From positions 1 to 64,000 of the forward strand of contig JBOZRQ010000039.1 in assembly GCA_050789255.1 (NCBI GenBank): 64,000 bases of DNA, in the 5' to 3' direction. Position 1 is the first letter of the stretch. Each line of letters begins with the position of its first letter. The notes beneath the pieces were generated by a model. That model saw only the letters and a program-made list of their open reading frames with translations, was not told the DNA's origin and searched no databases. The DNA comes from JBOZRQ01 sp050789255. GTDB lineage: Bacteria; Bacillota; Sulfobacillia; Symbiobacteriales; Symbiobacteriaceae. The translations under genes were made by a program, and so were the position numbers. Of this stretch, positions 49,863-57,449 are shown piece after piece.

Positions 49863-50564
49863 ATGCCGGACGGGATCTCTCTATCAGCTATCCTCAAAAT
49901 CGTTGCCATCGACATCGTCCTGAGCGGCGATAACGCCGTCGTGATCGCCATGGCGTCCCGTGCGCTTCCTGCTGACCTCCAGAAGAAGGCTATCTTCTGG
50001 GGCGGGGCAGGTGCGATTGGGCTTCGGGTCATCATCACGGCGCTGGTTGCCTACCTGCTCCGGGTACCCTTCCTGCAGCTGGCCGGCGGCCTCTTCTTGG
50101 TCTATGTCTCCTTCAAGCTCCTGGTCGGGAGCGAGGAGGAGGCGAATGTGAAGGCCGGCTCCAACTTGCGGGAGGCCATCACGACGATCATCGCAGCCGA
50201 CTTCGTCATGAGCCTTGATAACATGCTCGCCGTCGGCGGCGCTTCGCATGGAAGCGTCGGCCTGCTGCTGATGGGCCTTGCGGTCAGCATGGCCGTGATC
50301 ATGTTCGCAAGCGGCCTCATCGCTAAGCTGATGAACCGCTACGCGTGGCTGGTGTACGCTGGCGCTGGCATCCTCGCCTGGACGGCCACGGAGATGGTTC
50401 TCTCTGACCGTTGGCTCGAGAAGTACTTCGTCCCGAGCCATACCATCAGCCTGGTGTTGGGCGCCGTGGTTACCGCCGCTGTGCTCGGTTTGGGCTATGT
50501 CGTCAGCAGCCGGGCGGCCCGCCACCAGGTGGCCGCTGCCGGAGAGCGTTCCGAGAAGCACTAG
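49863..50564 (+). CDS. TerC/YjbE family membrane protein
   Basis: 233 aa with seven membrane segments. The paired Asp motifs are clear: KIVAIDIVLSGDNAVVIAMASRA near residue 15 and IIAADFVMSLDNMLAVGG near 120. Members of this family export Mn2+, some loading secreted metalloproteins. Only 35 nt after garR, so it is likely co-transcribed, and a strong terminator follows. Its link to the metabolic genes (a Mn2+-dependent aldolase or isomerase upstream) is speculative. Confidence 0.88.
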   Translation: MPDGISLSAILKIVAIDIVLSGDNAVVIAMASRALPADLQKKAIFWGGAGAIGLRVIITALVAYLLRVPFLQLAGGLFLVYVSFKLLVGSEEEANVKAGSNLREAITTIIAADFVMSLDNMLAVGGASHGSVGLLLMGLAVSMAVIMFASGLIAKLMNRYAWLVYAGAGILAWTATEMVLSDRWLEKYFVPSHTISLVLGAVVTAAVLGLGYVVSSRAARHQVAAAGERSEKH

Positions 50565-50578
50565 CCTGCGACTAAGCC

Positions 50579-50616
50579 AATCCCCCGGGATCGCCCACAG
50601 GGCGCCCGGGGGATTT
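50579..50616 (+). terminator. terminator of the catabolic cluster
   Basis: 11-bp AATCCCCCGGG/CCCGGGGGATT stem with inner GCCC/GGGC, then TTTT. It closes the 38-50.6 kb transcript. Confidence 0.92.
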
Positions 50617-50642
50617 TCGTATCTCTGCAAGACAGCCAATAC

Positions 50643-50680
50643 GTGATACATTGGTAGTTGAATTTGACCATTCTTATAGT
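50643..50680 (+). promoter_or_regulatory. promoter and possible operator of the second gntR
   Basis: TTGGTA (50651-50656), an 18-bp spacer, TATAGT (50675-50680). Just upstream lies GTGATAC (50643-50649), the GTNNNAC core of the FadR-type site but with both outer bases mismatched. Confidence 0.45.
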
Positions 50681-50699
50681 CAGGACGGGGCGGTAACCC

Positions 50700-51404
50700 A
50701 TGGCGATCCAGCCTGTAAAGCGCACCAGAGCGTATGAAGACATCGTCCGGCAATTGGCTGACATGATTCAACAGGGCGAGCTGCAGCCAGGGGACCGTCT
50801 GCCGCCTGAGCGTGAGCTGGCTATTGCCTTTGGCGTGGGGCGCCCCACCCTTCGGCAGGCCCTAACCGTCCTGGCAGAAGCCGGAGTCGTGGAGGTGCTC
50901 CCCGGTTCCGGCGTATACCTGCGAAAGCCTGTAGGTGAGGCGCCAGGCGGAGCTGCGAATGCCATGGCAATGGTGCTGCTTACCGAAACCAAAAGCCTGC
51001 AGCACATCCTCGAACTGCGTATCGGCATCGAGGCGGAAGCTGCTTACTTGGCCGCAGAAAGGCGGACGGACGAGCACCTGCAGCGGCTAAAGCAGGCGTT
51101 TGAAAACGTCCAGGCAGCCTTTGAGAGCAGAATCCTTGGCGACCAGGACTACCAGTTTCACGCCGCCATCGCGGAGGCGACCGGGAATCCTGTGTTCGTG
51201 CGGGTCATGACGTCGCTGGCCGACCTGTTTATGCAGCAGTTCTACACCATCAACGCGACCGTTTTTGCCGAGCCCGAGCGTGCTGGCAAAACACAGGACG
51301 AGCACGAAGCGATCTTCCTGGCGATCCTGGAGCAGCGCCCTAACGAGGCCCGAAAAGCCATGATTCAACACCTTAAGAACGTGGCCGCCCACCTGAGGGA
51401 CTAG
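50700..51404 (+). CDS. GntR-family regulator, FadR subfamily (copy 2)
   Basis: 234 aa, close paralogue of the regulator at 38063: the recognition helix region GVGRPTLRQALTVLA and FCD stretches such as IAEATGNPVF.RVMTSLADLFMQQF are the same. The start ATG aligns with copy 1. It flanks the other end of the cluster with its own promoter. It probably binds the same or overlapping sites. Its stop codon shares CTAG with the convergent SET-methyltransferase gene. Confidence 0.9.
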   Translation: MAIQPVKRTRAYEDIVRQLADMIQQGELQPGDRLPPERELAIAFGVGRPTLRQALTVLAEAGVVEVLPGSGVYLRKPVGEAPGGAANAMAMVLLTETKSLQHILELRIGIEAEAAYLAAERRTDEHLQRLKQAFENVQAAFESRILGDQDYQFHAAIAEATGNPVFVRVMTSLADLFMQQFYTINATVFAEPERAGKTQDEHEAIFLAILEQRPNEARKAMIQHLKNVAAHLRD

Positions 51405-52579
51405 CCTTTCGAGGCCATCAGCCGCAACCGTTCACCATCTGTTGGCCCCCAGGGAGCAACCGATGTGAACCCGGCCCTGCGCAGCAGCACGTGGAGTTGA
51501 TCCTCCGGAAAAAGGCGCACGGAACAAAGCTGATCTTCTGCGACGCCACGGCTGGTCCGGTGAAGGGTCTCGCGGGTGACCAGGCGCCCGTCCGGAGTGA
51601 ATTGCCGCTCACGGCAGACAAACAGCTCATGGTCGATCCAATCCCACGTGCGCGGCTCAAAGGGAGCGGGGCTGTTTGCCTCCACCAACAGCACCCCGTC
51701 AGGCTTCAGCACTCGGCGGGCTTCATGCAGCATGGCCAGGTCTTCCGCCGGGGTGTCGAAGAGGCCCACGGAGCCCCCGAGAATCACCACACAGTCGAAG
51801 CGTCCGCTGGGCATGTCGAGCTTTCGGGCGTCATCCAGGCTGAAATGTACAGCCAGACTCAGGTCTTTGGCCCTGGCCCGGGCAATCTTCAGCAGGTCCT
51901 GCGACTGATCGACCCCGGTGACACCGGTGAAGCCGCGGGAGGCAAGTTCCAGGCAGTGCCGTCCCTGCCCGCAGCACAGGTCCAGGATCCGGCTGTCAGG
52001 CTTGAGCGGCACCGCCTCCAGTATGCGGTCCACATCGGCACGGGCGTTCTCGGGGTTCTCCACTACGTTCCCGTGGATGAGCAGATAGAGGCCCGTGTAG
52101 TAGCCCTTCCACCACTCCGTGGGTAGATGCTGTTCCAGCCGTGCGACAGGGCCAGTGGGCAGAGCCTTACGGTGCTTGCTCTTCGGAGCCGCTCGGCGCA
52201 CGCCGCCTTCGGCAGCCGGAAACCAGATGCGGGTCTGGTCGTCAGGCTCCCCGTTGTAGTTAATCGTGATCTCCTCGCCCGGGGCAATGTCCCGCAGGGC
52301 GTAGTAGGAAATAAAGCGGTTGTCCACGTCATACTCGAAGTGGGCGTTGGGCTGGAATGAATGGTTGTACAACGAGCCGTAGCCGAGGGCAACAGCCCCC
52401 GCCTCCAGCTTTTCGCCCCACGCAAAGTAGTAATGGAACATGTCCGTCTGCTCAAGAGTGCGCCACTGCTCACCGGGGATCACAATCACAGGGGCGCGCT
52501 CAATGACGGTGCTGCGCTTAATTGACTGAGTCGCGTACACGCCCCGCCCCCGACCGGGGGCGAGCCCAACCTCGATCAT
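51401..52579 (-). CDS. SET domain fused to a class I SAM methyltransferase
   Basis: 392 aa. N-terminal SET domain (about 1-115): GRGRGVYA, GSLYNHSFQPNAHFEYD (the NHSxxPN signature) and APGEEITINYNG, as in protein lysine methyltransferases; a post-SET cysteine motif is missing. A linker (about 120-185) leads to a Rossmann methyltransferase with ILDLCCGQGRHCLELA (198-213), VTGVDQS, and FDCVVILGGSVGLFD. Two different SAM-binding folds in one chain is unusual. ATG with AAAGGAG upstream. Targets unknown; the second domain resembles small-molecule or ubiE-like enzymes. Confidence 0.85.
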   Translation of the reverse strand: MIEVGLAPGRGRGVYATQSIKRSTVIERAPVIVIPGEQWRTLEQTDMFHYYFAWGEKLEAGAVALGYGSLYNHSFQPNAHFEYDVDNRFISYYALRDIAPGEEITINYNGEPDDQTRIWFPAAEGGVRRAAPKSKHRKALPTGPVARLEQHLPTEWWKGYYTGLYLLIHGNVVENPENARADVDRILEAVPLKPDSRILDLCCGQGRHCLELASRGFTGVTGVDQSQDLLKIARARAKDLSLAVHFSLDDARKLDMPSGRFDCVVILGGSVGLFDTPAEDLAMLHEARRVLKPDGVLLVEANSPAPFEPRTWDWIDHELFVCRERQFTPDGRLVTRETLHRTSRGVAEDQLCSVRLFPEDQLHVLLRRAGFTSVAPWGPTDGERLRLMASKG

Positions 52580-52615
52580 AGTGTGCGGCTCCTTTCGACC
52601 CTCTGCAGTTAGTAT

Positions 52616-52655
52616 AACGGACCCCTGCCCTCGGTTGTAAGGGCAGGGGTCCGTT
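52616..52655. terminator. 16-bp perfect hairpin
   Basis: 52616-52631 pairs with 52640-52655 around an 8-nt loop. It lies downstream of the minus-strand gene at 52658 and upstream of the SET gene; the minus-strand tail is TATACTAAC, so it may separate the two transcripts. Confidence 0.75.
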
Positions 52656-52657
52656 GT

Positions 52658-53260
52658 TCAGATATCCTTATCCACCTTGCGAAGCAGCATGTGCAGGCTG
52701 AGCGGAATCGTGGGCAGCAGCCAGCGCTGGCGATCGTAGAGATCCTCCAGGATCTCGATCAACTGGCGGGCGTCCTCCTCACTGATCTCCTCGACCTGCA
52801 AGCGGGGCCGATTGAGCAGCCGGGCGGCGCCCTGGCAGATCGCATCTCGGAAGGCCTGGCGAATCGCTTCGGGGAGCTCGCCCGCCTCCGGGACCTCTTC
52901 CTGGCCGGGGGTCAGCGCGGACAGTACGTTCCGGCCGTGCGTTTCCGAATGGGCCCCGGCAAAGAAACGGGCACCCCACTCCAGGGCATACTCGGCGGGG
53001 AGGGCAAGGCGAGCGCGCGCAAAGACAAACACGATGTCAAACAGCCGGAAGCCGATGAAGTTGTTCTTTTCGCTGAACCACCGATTGGGGGTGGGGAACG
53101 GTGTAGGCTTGACCTTGGGCGCCGGCTGCAGTTGCAGGGCCAGGTTGCCCGAGGACGCGGCGACCACGGCGGGGCCTGCGCGGCGAGGGCGGCGCCGCTT
53201 GGCGGCGGTGATAGGGAGTACCCGTGGCGTGTCGCCACGGCCTTCGGTGATGTTGGGCAT
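52658..53260 (-). CDS. hypothetical protein with basic, low-complexity N-terminus
   Basis: 200 aa. Residues 1-60 are rich in Arg, Pro and Ala (KRRRPRRAGP) and look disordered. The rest is mixed helix with FIGFRLFDIVFVFARARLALP and a long acidic helix (EEISEEDARQLIEILEDLYDRQRWLLP). No family recognised. GGGAGG precedes the ATG and a good promoter lies upstream. The basic tail would suit nucleic-acid binding, but nothing proves it. Confidence 0.65.
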   Translation of the reverse strand: MPNITEGRGDTPRVLPITAAKRRRPRRAGPAVVAASSGNLALQLQPAPKVKPTPFPTPNRWFSEKNNFIGFRLFDIVFVFARARLALPAEYALEWGARFFAGAHSETHGRNVLSALTPGQEEVPEAGELPEAIRQAFRDAICQGAARLLNRPRLQVEEISEEDARQLIEILEDLYDRQRWLLPTIPLSLHMLLRKVDKDI

Positions 53261-53297
53261 GGAGGCGTGCCTCCCTGTAGTATAGTTACATGATTGT

Positions 53298-53326
53298 ACA
53301 ATAAGTTACGTGACGCCAAACGTCAA
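53298..53326 (-). promoter_or_regulatory. promoter of the 52658-53260 gene
   Basis: Read on the minus strand: TTGACG, a 17-bp spacer, TATTGT. The -35 is embedded in the palindrome TGACG-CCAAA-CGTCA. Confidence 0.55.
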
Positions 53327-53368
53327 CAAATCGAAAGAAATCCCCTCTATCTTTTTGGTGACCCGCGA

Positions 53369-53376
53369 TATAAAAT
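53369..53376 (+). promoter_or_regulatory. -10 box close to the eamA start codon
   Basis: TATAAAAT begins 17 nt before the ATG, so transcription would start within about 5 nt of the codon. No Shine-Dalgarno is present. Confidence 0.4.
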
Positions 53377-53385
53377 ACTCGCATT

Positions 53386-54279
53386 ATGAAGCAAGCATAC
53401 TCCTCCACAACCCTCGGGGCCGCGCTGGTGGCCGTATCTGCCCTGGGATACTCCACGAATCCGATTTTTGGGAAGGTCGCGTACGCAGCAGGCGGGAACG
53501 CCATTACGCTGGGCGCCGCCCGCTTCACCATCGCCACGCTCCTTCTGTGGGCGCTCGTCGCTGTGCGGCCCCAACATAACCGCATGGCCTGGGGGCAAAG
53601 GCTTCGTTTGCTCCTGCTCGGCGCCCTGGGCATGGCCATGGTCGCGCTGATGTACTTCTCTGCCCTGGGCTTCATGGGCGCCAGCCTGGCTACAGGGATC
53701 TTCTACTCCTACCCGGCCATGGCCACCCTCGTAGGGGTCGTGAGGGGGCAGGGGCTGTCCCGTGGGGCCGTGGCGGGTCTTCTGCTGACCACGGCGGGCA
53801 CCTGGATGCTCCTGAGCAACGACCTCAACGGTTTTGACTGGATTGGGGCGGCGCTCATCTTCCTGGCAGCGGCGTGGTACACCACCTATTTGCTTGTCAG
53901 CGAGCGTTGGACGCAGGGCTACGAGCCGGTTGCAGTGAGCGCCCATGTAGGCTCGGGGGCCATGCTCGTCTTCCTGACAGCAGCGCTGGTCACGGGCCAA
54001 TCCTTCCCTTCGACACCGGTGATCCTCTCCGGTGCCGGTCTGGCACTGTTTTCGACCGTGCTCGCAATGATCACGTTCTTTGCGGGGTTGGTCAAAGTGG
54101 GGACAATTCGGGCGTCGATCATCAGCACACTGGAGCCGGTCTTTACGGCGCTGTTAGCTGTGGTGGTACTTCGGGAGTCCCTGAACTTTCTGCAGTTCGC
54201 CGGCATCGCTCTGGTCATGGTGGGCGCCGTGGCGGCACAAATCAAAGACAAGTCAACAGCAGCAACAGAACAGGCATGA
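53386..54279 (+). CDS. EamA/DMT-family transporter
   Basis: 297 aa, ten membrane helices in two EamA repeats (about 10-140 and 150-285). Family marks: SALGYSTNPIFGKVAYAAG, ARFTIATLLLWALVA, and LEPVFTALLAVVVLRESLNFLQFAGIALVMVGA in the second repeat. Probably exports amino acids or other metabolites. The ATG has no visible ribosome site and sits right after a -10 box. Bidirectional terminator follows. Confidence 0.88.
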   Translation: MKQAYSSTTLGAALVAVSALGYSTNPIFGKVAYAAGGNAITLGAARFTIATLLLWALVAVRPQHNRMAWGQRLRLLLLGALGMAMVALMYFSALGFMGASLATGIFYSYPAMATLVGVVRGQGLSRGAVAGLLLTTAGTWMLLSNDLNGFDWIGAALIFLAAAWYTTYLLVSERWTQGYEPVAVSAHVGSGAMLVFLTAALVTGQSFPSTPVILSGAGLALFSTVLAMITFFAGLVKVGTIRASIISTLEPVFTALLAVVVLRESLNFLQFAGIALVMVGAVAAQIKDKSTAATEQA

Positions 54280-54281
54280 GA

Positions 54282-54313
54282 AAACCCTCCGAACTTGCGT
54301 GTTCGGAGGGTTT
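54282..54313. terminator. bidirectional terminator between eamA and cheX
   Basis: 13-bp perfect stem AAACCCTCCGAAC/GTTCGGAGGGTTT with a 6-nt loop between convergent genes. Confidence 0.9.
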
Positions 54314-54316
54314 CCA

Positions 54317-54790
54317 TTATCGTCCGATCGTCAGCGACACCGCCACGTGGACCCTAACGTCGCCTGCCGCTGTGGAGAGCGGGATGACAAATCGGTGAAG
54401 GCCCAGCGTGGAGACGCGGGAGCGGCGCCCGATCATGATGGTTGGCGGCGTAATGTCGCTGGGCAGCCCGAGTTTCTCGAGCTCAATGCAGCTGCCTCCA
54501 GCAATCAGGTTCCCCAGTTCAGCAAGCGCGCTCAGGCCCATTTCGGTCAGTTCCGGCTGGGGCTCTCCGACCATGTTGGCCGCGATGCCACGGGCGGTGG
54601 CGGTGGGCATTCCAACCAGGACCATCCCGCGAACCTGACCGACAAGCGCAACGTAGACTGTGACCTCGTCGGAAACTTGGTCGGAGGGGTCCATCAGAAG
54701 CCCGGTGCGCTTCACCGGCGCCTTAGTTTCCTGTGCAATAACTTTAGAGGCCGCTTCGAGAAAGGCGTTTAAAACGTCCGCTCTCATCAT
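54317..54790 (-). CDS. cheX: CheX-like chemotaxis phosphatase
   Basis: 157 aa CheC/CheX-family protein. The active-site pattern ExxN appears in SALAELGNLIAGGSCIELEKLG (about 88-109). The N-terminal MRADVLNAFLEAASKVI and MVLVGMPTATARGIAANMVGEP match CheX. These proteins dephosphorylate CheY-P. No other chemotaxis or flagellar gene lies in the window. A second ATG lies 3 nt inside the first. Confidence 0.85.
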   Translation of the reverse strand: MMRADVLNAFLEAASKVIAQETKAPVKRTGLLMDPSDQVSDEVTVYVALVGQVRGMVLVGMPTATARGIAANMVGEPQPELTEMGLSALAELGNLIAGGSCIELEKLGLPSDITPPTIMIGRRSRVSTLGLHRFVIPLSTAAGDVRVHVAVSLTIGR

Positions 54791-54875
54791 TTTATCTTGA
54801 CCGCCCTCATACGTGAGTAACTACAGATTCCGCGAGAATGACAAAAGTCCTCCAGCGCGACTTTTTTCCATATGT

Positions 54876-54902
54876 AAGAAAAGGCGGGCACGATAGCCCG
54901 CC
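54876..54902 (-). terminator. terminator of the 55-aa gene
   Basis: Minus strand: 7-bp GGCGGGC/GCCCGCC stem, 6-nt loop, then TTTTCTT. Confidence 0.85.
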
Positions 54903-54912
54903 TCTTGCGCTA

Positions 54913-55080
54913 CTAGGAAGGTGTATTCACCAGCTTTGACTCGTTCTTGCCCTCGTTGCGGGCAGACAGCTCTTCCCTGTCCTTATCGCCCTCGCTCATC
55001 ACGTCAGGCAGATAACCGCCGTAAGCCTTTTCAGCCTTGCCGGCCTGCAGCTCCTGATTTCGATTGCCCTTGCGCGACAT
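54913..55080 (-). CDS. small hydrophilic protein (55 aa), spore-protein-like
   Basis: 55 aa, very polar: it begins MSRKGNRNQELQAGKAEKAY, then has GGYLPDVMSEGDKD and a C-terminal NEGKNESKLVNTPS. No hydrophobic core or membrane segment. Excellent ribosome site GGAGGTGA 5 nt before the ATG, and its own terminator. Size and composition recall minor small acid-soluble or coat-associated spore proteins, but no family is recognised. Confidence 0.65.
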   Translation of the reverse strand: MSRKGNRNQELQAGKAEKAYGGYLPDVMSEGDKDREELSARNEGKNESKLVNTPS

Positions 55081-55125
55081 CCACGTCACCTCCGCACAAC
55101 ATAGCGTGCGCGATGTTGACGGCCG

Positions 55126-55338
55126 TTATTTGCGGTGGCGTTCACGGTCGGCTTCGGACCCGGCGATGTAGCGCCCCTCGTGGAGTACAGCGTGCTGTGC
55201 CACGGCGAACATTTTGGCGGCTACTTCCTGCAGGGTCACAGCGTCGTCCAACAACCGGACACGGCAAGGGTTAGGAATGTAGTCGCCCTGATAGTCGAAC
55301 TCAAGCTCAAAGCGCTTGTCGGATGAAAGGCGATTCAC
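55126..55338 (-). CDS. small conserved-looking protein (70 aa)
   Basis: 70 aa from a GTG with a poor ribosome site. FELEFDYQGDYIPNPCRVRLLDDAVTLQEVAAKMFAV looks like a small alpha/beta domain; the tail is basic (ADRERHRK). In the same frame, 24 nt upstream, a 12-codon ORF with a near-perfect ribosome site ends in two consecutive TGA codons. So the gene is either coupled to that leader or is a broken gene. No family recognised. Confidence 0.5.
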   Translation of the reverse strand: MNRLSSDKRFELEFDYQGDYIPNPCRVRLLDDAVTLQEVAAKMFAVAQHAVLHEGRYIAGSEADRERHRK

Positions 55339-55362
55339 GATCGCCTTGGGGCATCCAGCTCA

Positions 55363-55401
55363 TCACATGCCTTCGACATGGACAAGGTACTCTCGCGGCA
55401 T
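55363..55401 (-). CDS. 12-codon leader ORF ending in tandem TGA
   Basis: ATG at 55401 is 6-7 nt after AAGGAGGT and encodes MPREYLVHVEGM, then TGA TGA. The frame then continues open into the 70-aa gene at 55338. It may be a leader peptide, or the intact 5' end of a gene broken by two nonsense codons. Confidence 0.35.
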   Translation of the reverse strand: MPREYLVHVEGM

Positions 55402-55582
55402 CCTTTCGACCTCCTTCATTAGTGTGTCTCCATGGACTCTAGGGTATCATACTGCCCGGGAAAGGGCCGTGAGTTTTGTCACGGAAGGAAGTCCTTAGTC
55501 TACGCGTCACTGGTTGCGCGACCGATACCCGGCCTTTCCTGAAAAAGCTATAGTTGAAGAAAGGAATTGCTGGGAGGCAGCC

Positions 55583-56077
55583 ATGGTACCTGTCCTGTCA
55601 ATTGTCGGATGTGGCCAGTGCGGCAAAACTACGATGGTCGAGAAGCTGATCGCCGAGCTGATGCGCCGGGGTTATGTGGTGGGGACGCTCAAGCACGATG
55701 TGCACGGATTCAGCATGGACCACGAGGGTAAGGACACCTGGCGCCACAAGCAGGCGGGTGCGCGGGCGGTGGCGATCATCGGCCCCGATCAGGTCGCGGT
55801 GGTTCGGAGCACGCCCAAGGGCGAGTTCTCGGTTTACGATGCGATCAAGCTGCTGGGGCCCGTGGACCTGGTCGTTACCGAAGGGTTCAAGCGGATGCCC
55901 TTCCCCAAGATCGAGATCTTCAGCAGCGTGCGAAACGAGGGCGCCCTGCTCTGCGCTGAAGATCCCCAACTGATGGCTGTGGCCGGGGACCTCCCCGTTG
56001 AGACTTTGGTGCCGCGCTATGACTGGAATGACGTAGCGGCAATTGCTGACCTCGTGGAGGCCAAGCTGCTGAAATAA
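55583..56077 (+). CDS. mobB: molybdopterin-guanine dinucleotide biosynthesis protein MobB
   Basis: 164 aa from the ATG at 55583 (GGGAGG upstream). GTP-binding P-loop protein that assists MobA in attaching GMP to molybdenum cofactor. Walker A GCGQCGKTT (9-17), then GTLKHDVHGFSMDHEGKDTWRHKQAGA and DLVVTEGFKRMPFPKIE are typical. It lies 19 nt before moeA. No mobA gene is adjacent, although a MobA-like nucleotidyltransferase lies at 7629. Confidence 0.93.
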   Translation: MVPVLSIVGCGQCGKTTMVEKLIAELMRRGYVVGTLKHDVHGFSMDHEGKDTWRHKQAGARAVAIIGPDQVAVVRSTPKGEFSVYDAIKLLGPVDLVVTEGFKRMPFPKIEIFSSVRNEGALLCAEDPQLMAVAGDLPVETLVPRYDWNDVAAIADLVEAKLLK

Positions 56078-56096
56078 GGGCTGCCAACAGGGGGAC

Positions 56097-57350
56097 ATGA
56101 AGATGATCCGAGTGGAGGAAGCGCGGGAGATCGTACTTCAGAACGCTCCGGCCAGGCGGGTGAAGCGCCTGCCGCTCGAGGAGGCCCTGGGCTGTGTTGT
56201 CGCTCAGGACCTGGTTGCTCCTGAACCCCTGCCGCCCTTCCCCCGCTCGGGCATGGACGGTTACGCGCTCCGTTCGGCGGACACCCAGTCGGCAACCCAC
56301 GACACGCCCGTGGTGCTGGGTCTGGCAGGCATTATTCCCGCTGGGCGCCCCCTCGACGGGGTCGTTTCGCCTGGTTTGACTGCGTCGATCATGACCGGTG
56401 GCGCCATTCCGCAAGGGGCCGACGCGGTTATTCGAATGGAAGAGGTCCGGGTAACGCCGCAGGGCGTGCTTGTGTACCGGCCGGTCGCCGTGGGCGAGAA
56501 CGTGGCCCCCATCGGCGAGGATGTCAGTCAGGGCCAGGTGCTCGTGCGGGCGGGCCACCGGATCCGGGCCGCTGAGATCAACCTGCTCGCCGCGATTGGC
56601 CTATACGAGATTCCGGTCTTTGCGGCGCCCAGGGTGGGCATTCTCTGCACGGGCGATGAGCTCGTTGCGCAGGGGGTCACCCCGGGCCCGGGGCAGATTC
56701 GCAACAGCAATGGGCCGGGCATCGCAGCTATGGTCCGGTCTGCGGGCTGTGTGCCGGTCATGCTCGGCGTGGCGCGTGACGCAGCCGATGTGATCGCTGG
56801 CGCCCTGAGCCGGGTCAAGGACTGCGACCTGATCCTTACCACCGGCGGCGTTTCAGTCGGCGAGTTCGACGTGGTCCGCGAGGCGCTGGCGGTCATGGGC
56901 GCCAAGCAGTTGTTCTGGCGCGTGTCCATGAAGCCCGGCATGCCCGTGTGTGCTGGCATTCTGGAGCAGCGACTGGTCATTGGTCTGTCCGGGAATCCGG
57001 CAGCGGCGATCACCAACTTTGACCTGCTTGTACGCCCGCTCCTGGACCACCTCTGTGGGCGCCCCCGCATCGGTCTGCGGGAGTCAGAGGGTGTGCTTGA
57101 TCAGCCGGTTCTGCGGAAGCTCGGCGTAGCTCGGTACCTGCGGGCCCACATCTACGTCGGCGCCCAGGGGGAGCTCCGGGTAAGCACCGACATGGCCCAG
57201 CGGGCCGGGGTGCTCAGCTCCATGCTCCACGCCAACGGATACGCCCTGGTCCCGGCCCACACCGGGCCGCTTCCGGCGGGAGAGCGGGTGAGGGTGCTGC
57301 TCCAGGATGATGCGGAGCTGCTTCTGCCGGTGCCTTCACCGGTCGGATAA
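56097..57350 (+). CDS. moeA: molybdopterin molybdenumtransferase MoeA
   Basis: 417 aa. Inserts molybdate into adenylated molybdopterin. Seen: FPRSGMDGYALRSAD, GAIPQGADAVIRMEEV, GILCTGDELV (about 181), SNGPGIAAMVRSAG, LTTGGVSVGEFD, KPGMPVC and GLSGNPAAAITNFDLLVRP. The C-terminal domain IV is complete. Pairs with mobB, so a molybdoenzyme is likely encoded elsewhere. Confidence 0.96.
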   Translation: MKMIRVEEAREIVLQNAPARRVKRLPLEEALGCVVAQDLVAPEPLPPFPRSGMDGYALRSADTQSATHDTPVVLGLAGIIPAGRPLDGVVSPGLTASIMTGGAIPQGADAVIRMEEVRVTPQGVLVYRPVAVGENVAPIGEDVSQGQVLVRAGHRIRAAEINLLAAIGLYEIPVFAAPRVGILCTGDELVAQGVTPGPGQIRNSNGPGIAAMVRSAGCVPVMLGVARDAADVIAGALSRVKDCDLILTTGGVSVGEFDVVREALAVMGAKQLFWRVSMKPGMPVCAGILEQRLVIGLSGNPAAAITNFDLLVRPLLDHLCGRPRIGLRESEGVLDQPVLRKLGVARYLRAHIYVGAQGELRVSTDMAQRAGVLSSMLHANGYALVPAHTGPLPAGERVRVLLQDDAELLLPVPSPVG

Positions 57351-57357
57351 ACACACA

Positions 57358-57389
57358 AAGGCCGACCCTCACCGAGGGGCCGGCCTTTT
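57358..57389 (+). terminator. terminator after moeA
   Basis: AAGGCCG/CGGCCTT with an inner CCCTC/GAGGG stem, then TTTT. Confidence 0.85.
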
Positions 57390-57449
57390 CTCATAGAGGG
57401 AGGCAGCGCGGCGAAAGCTGTCGAAGAAGCTGTGGTGGAGGCGATAAAT

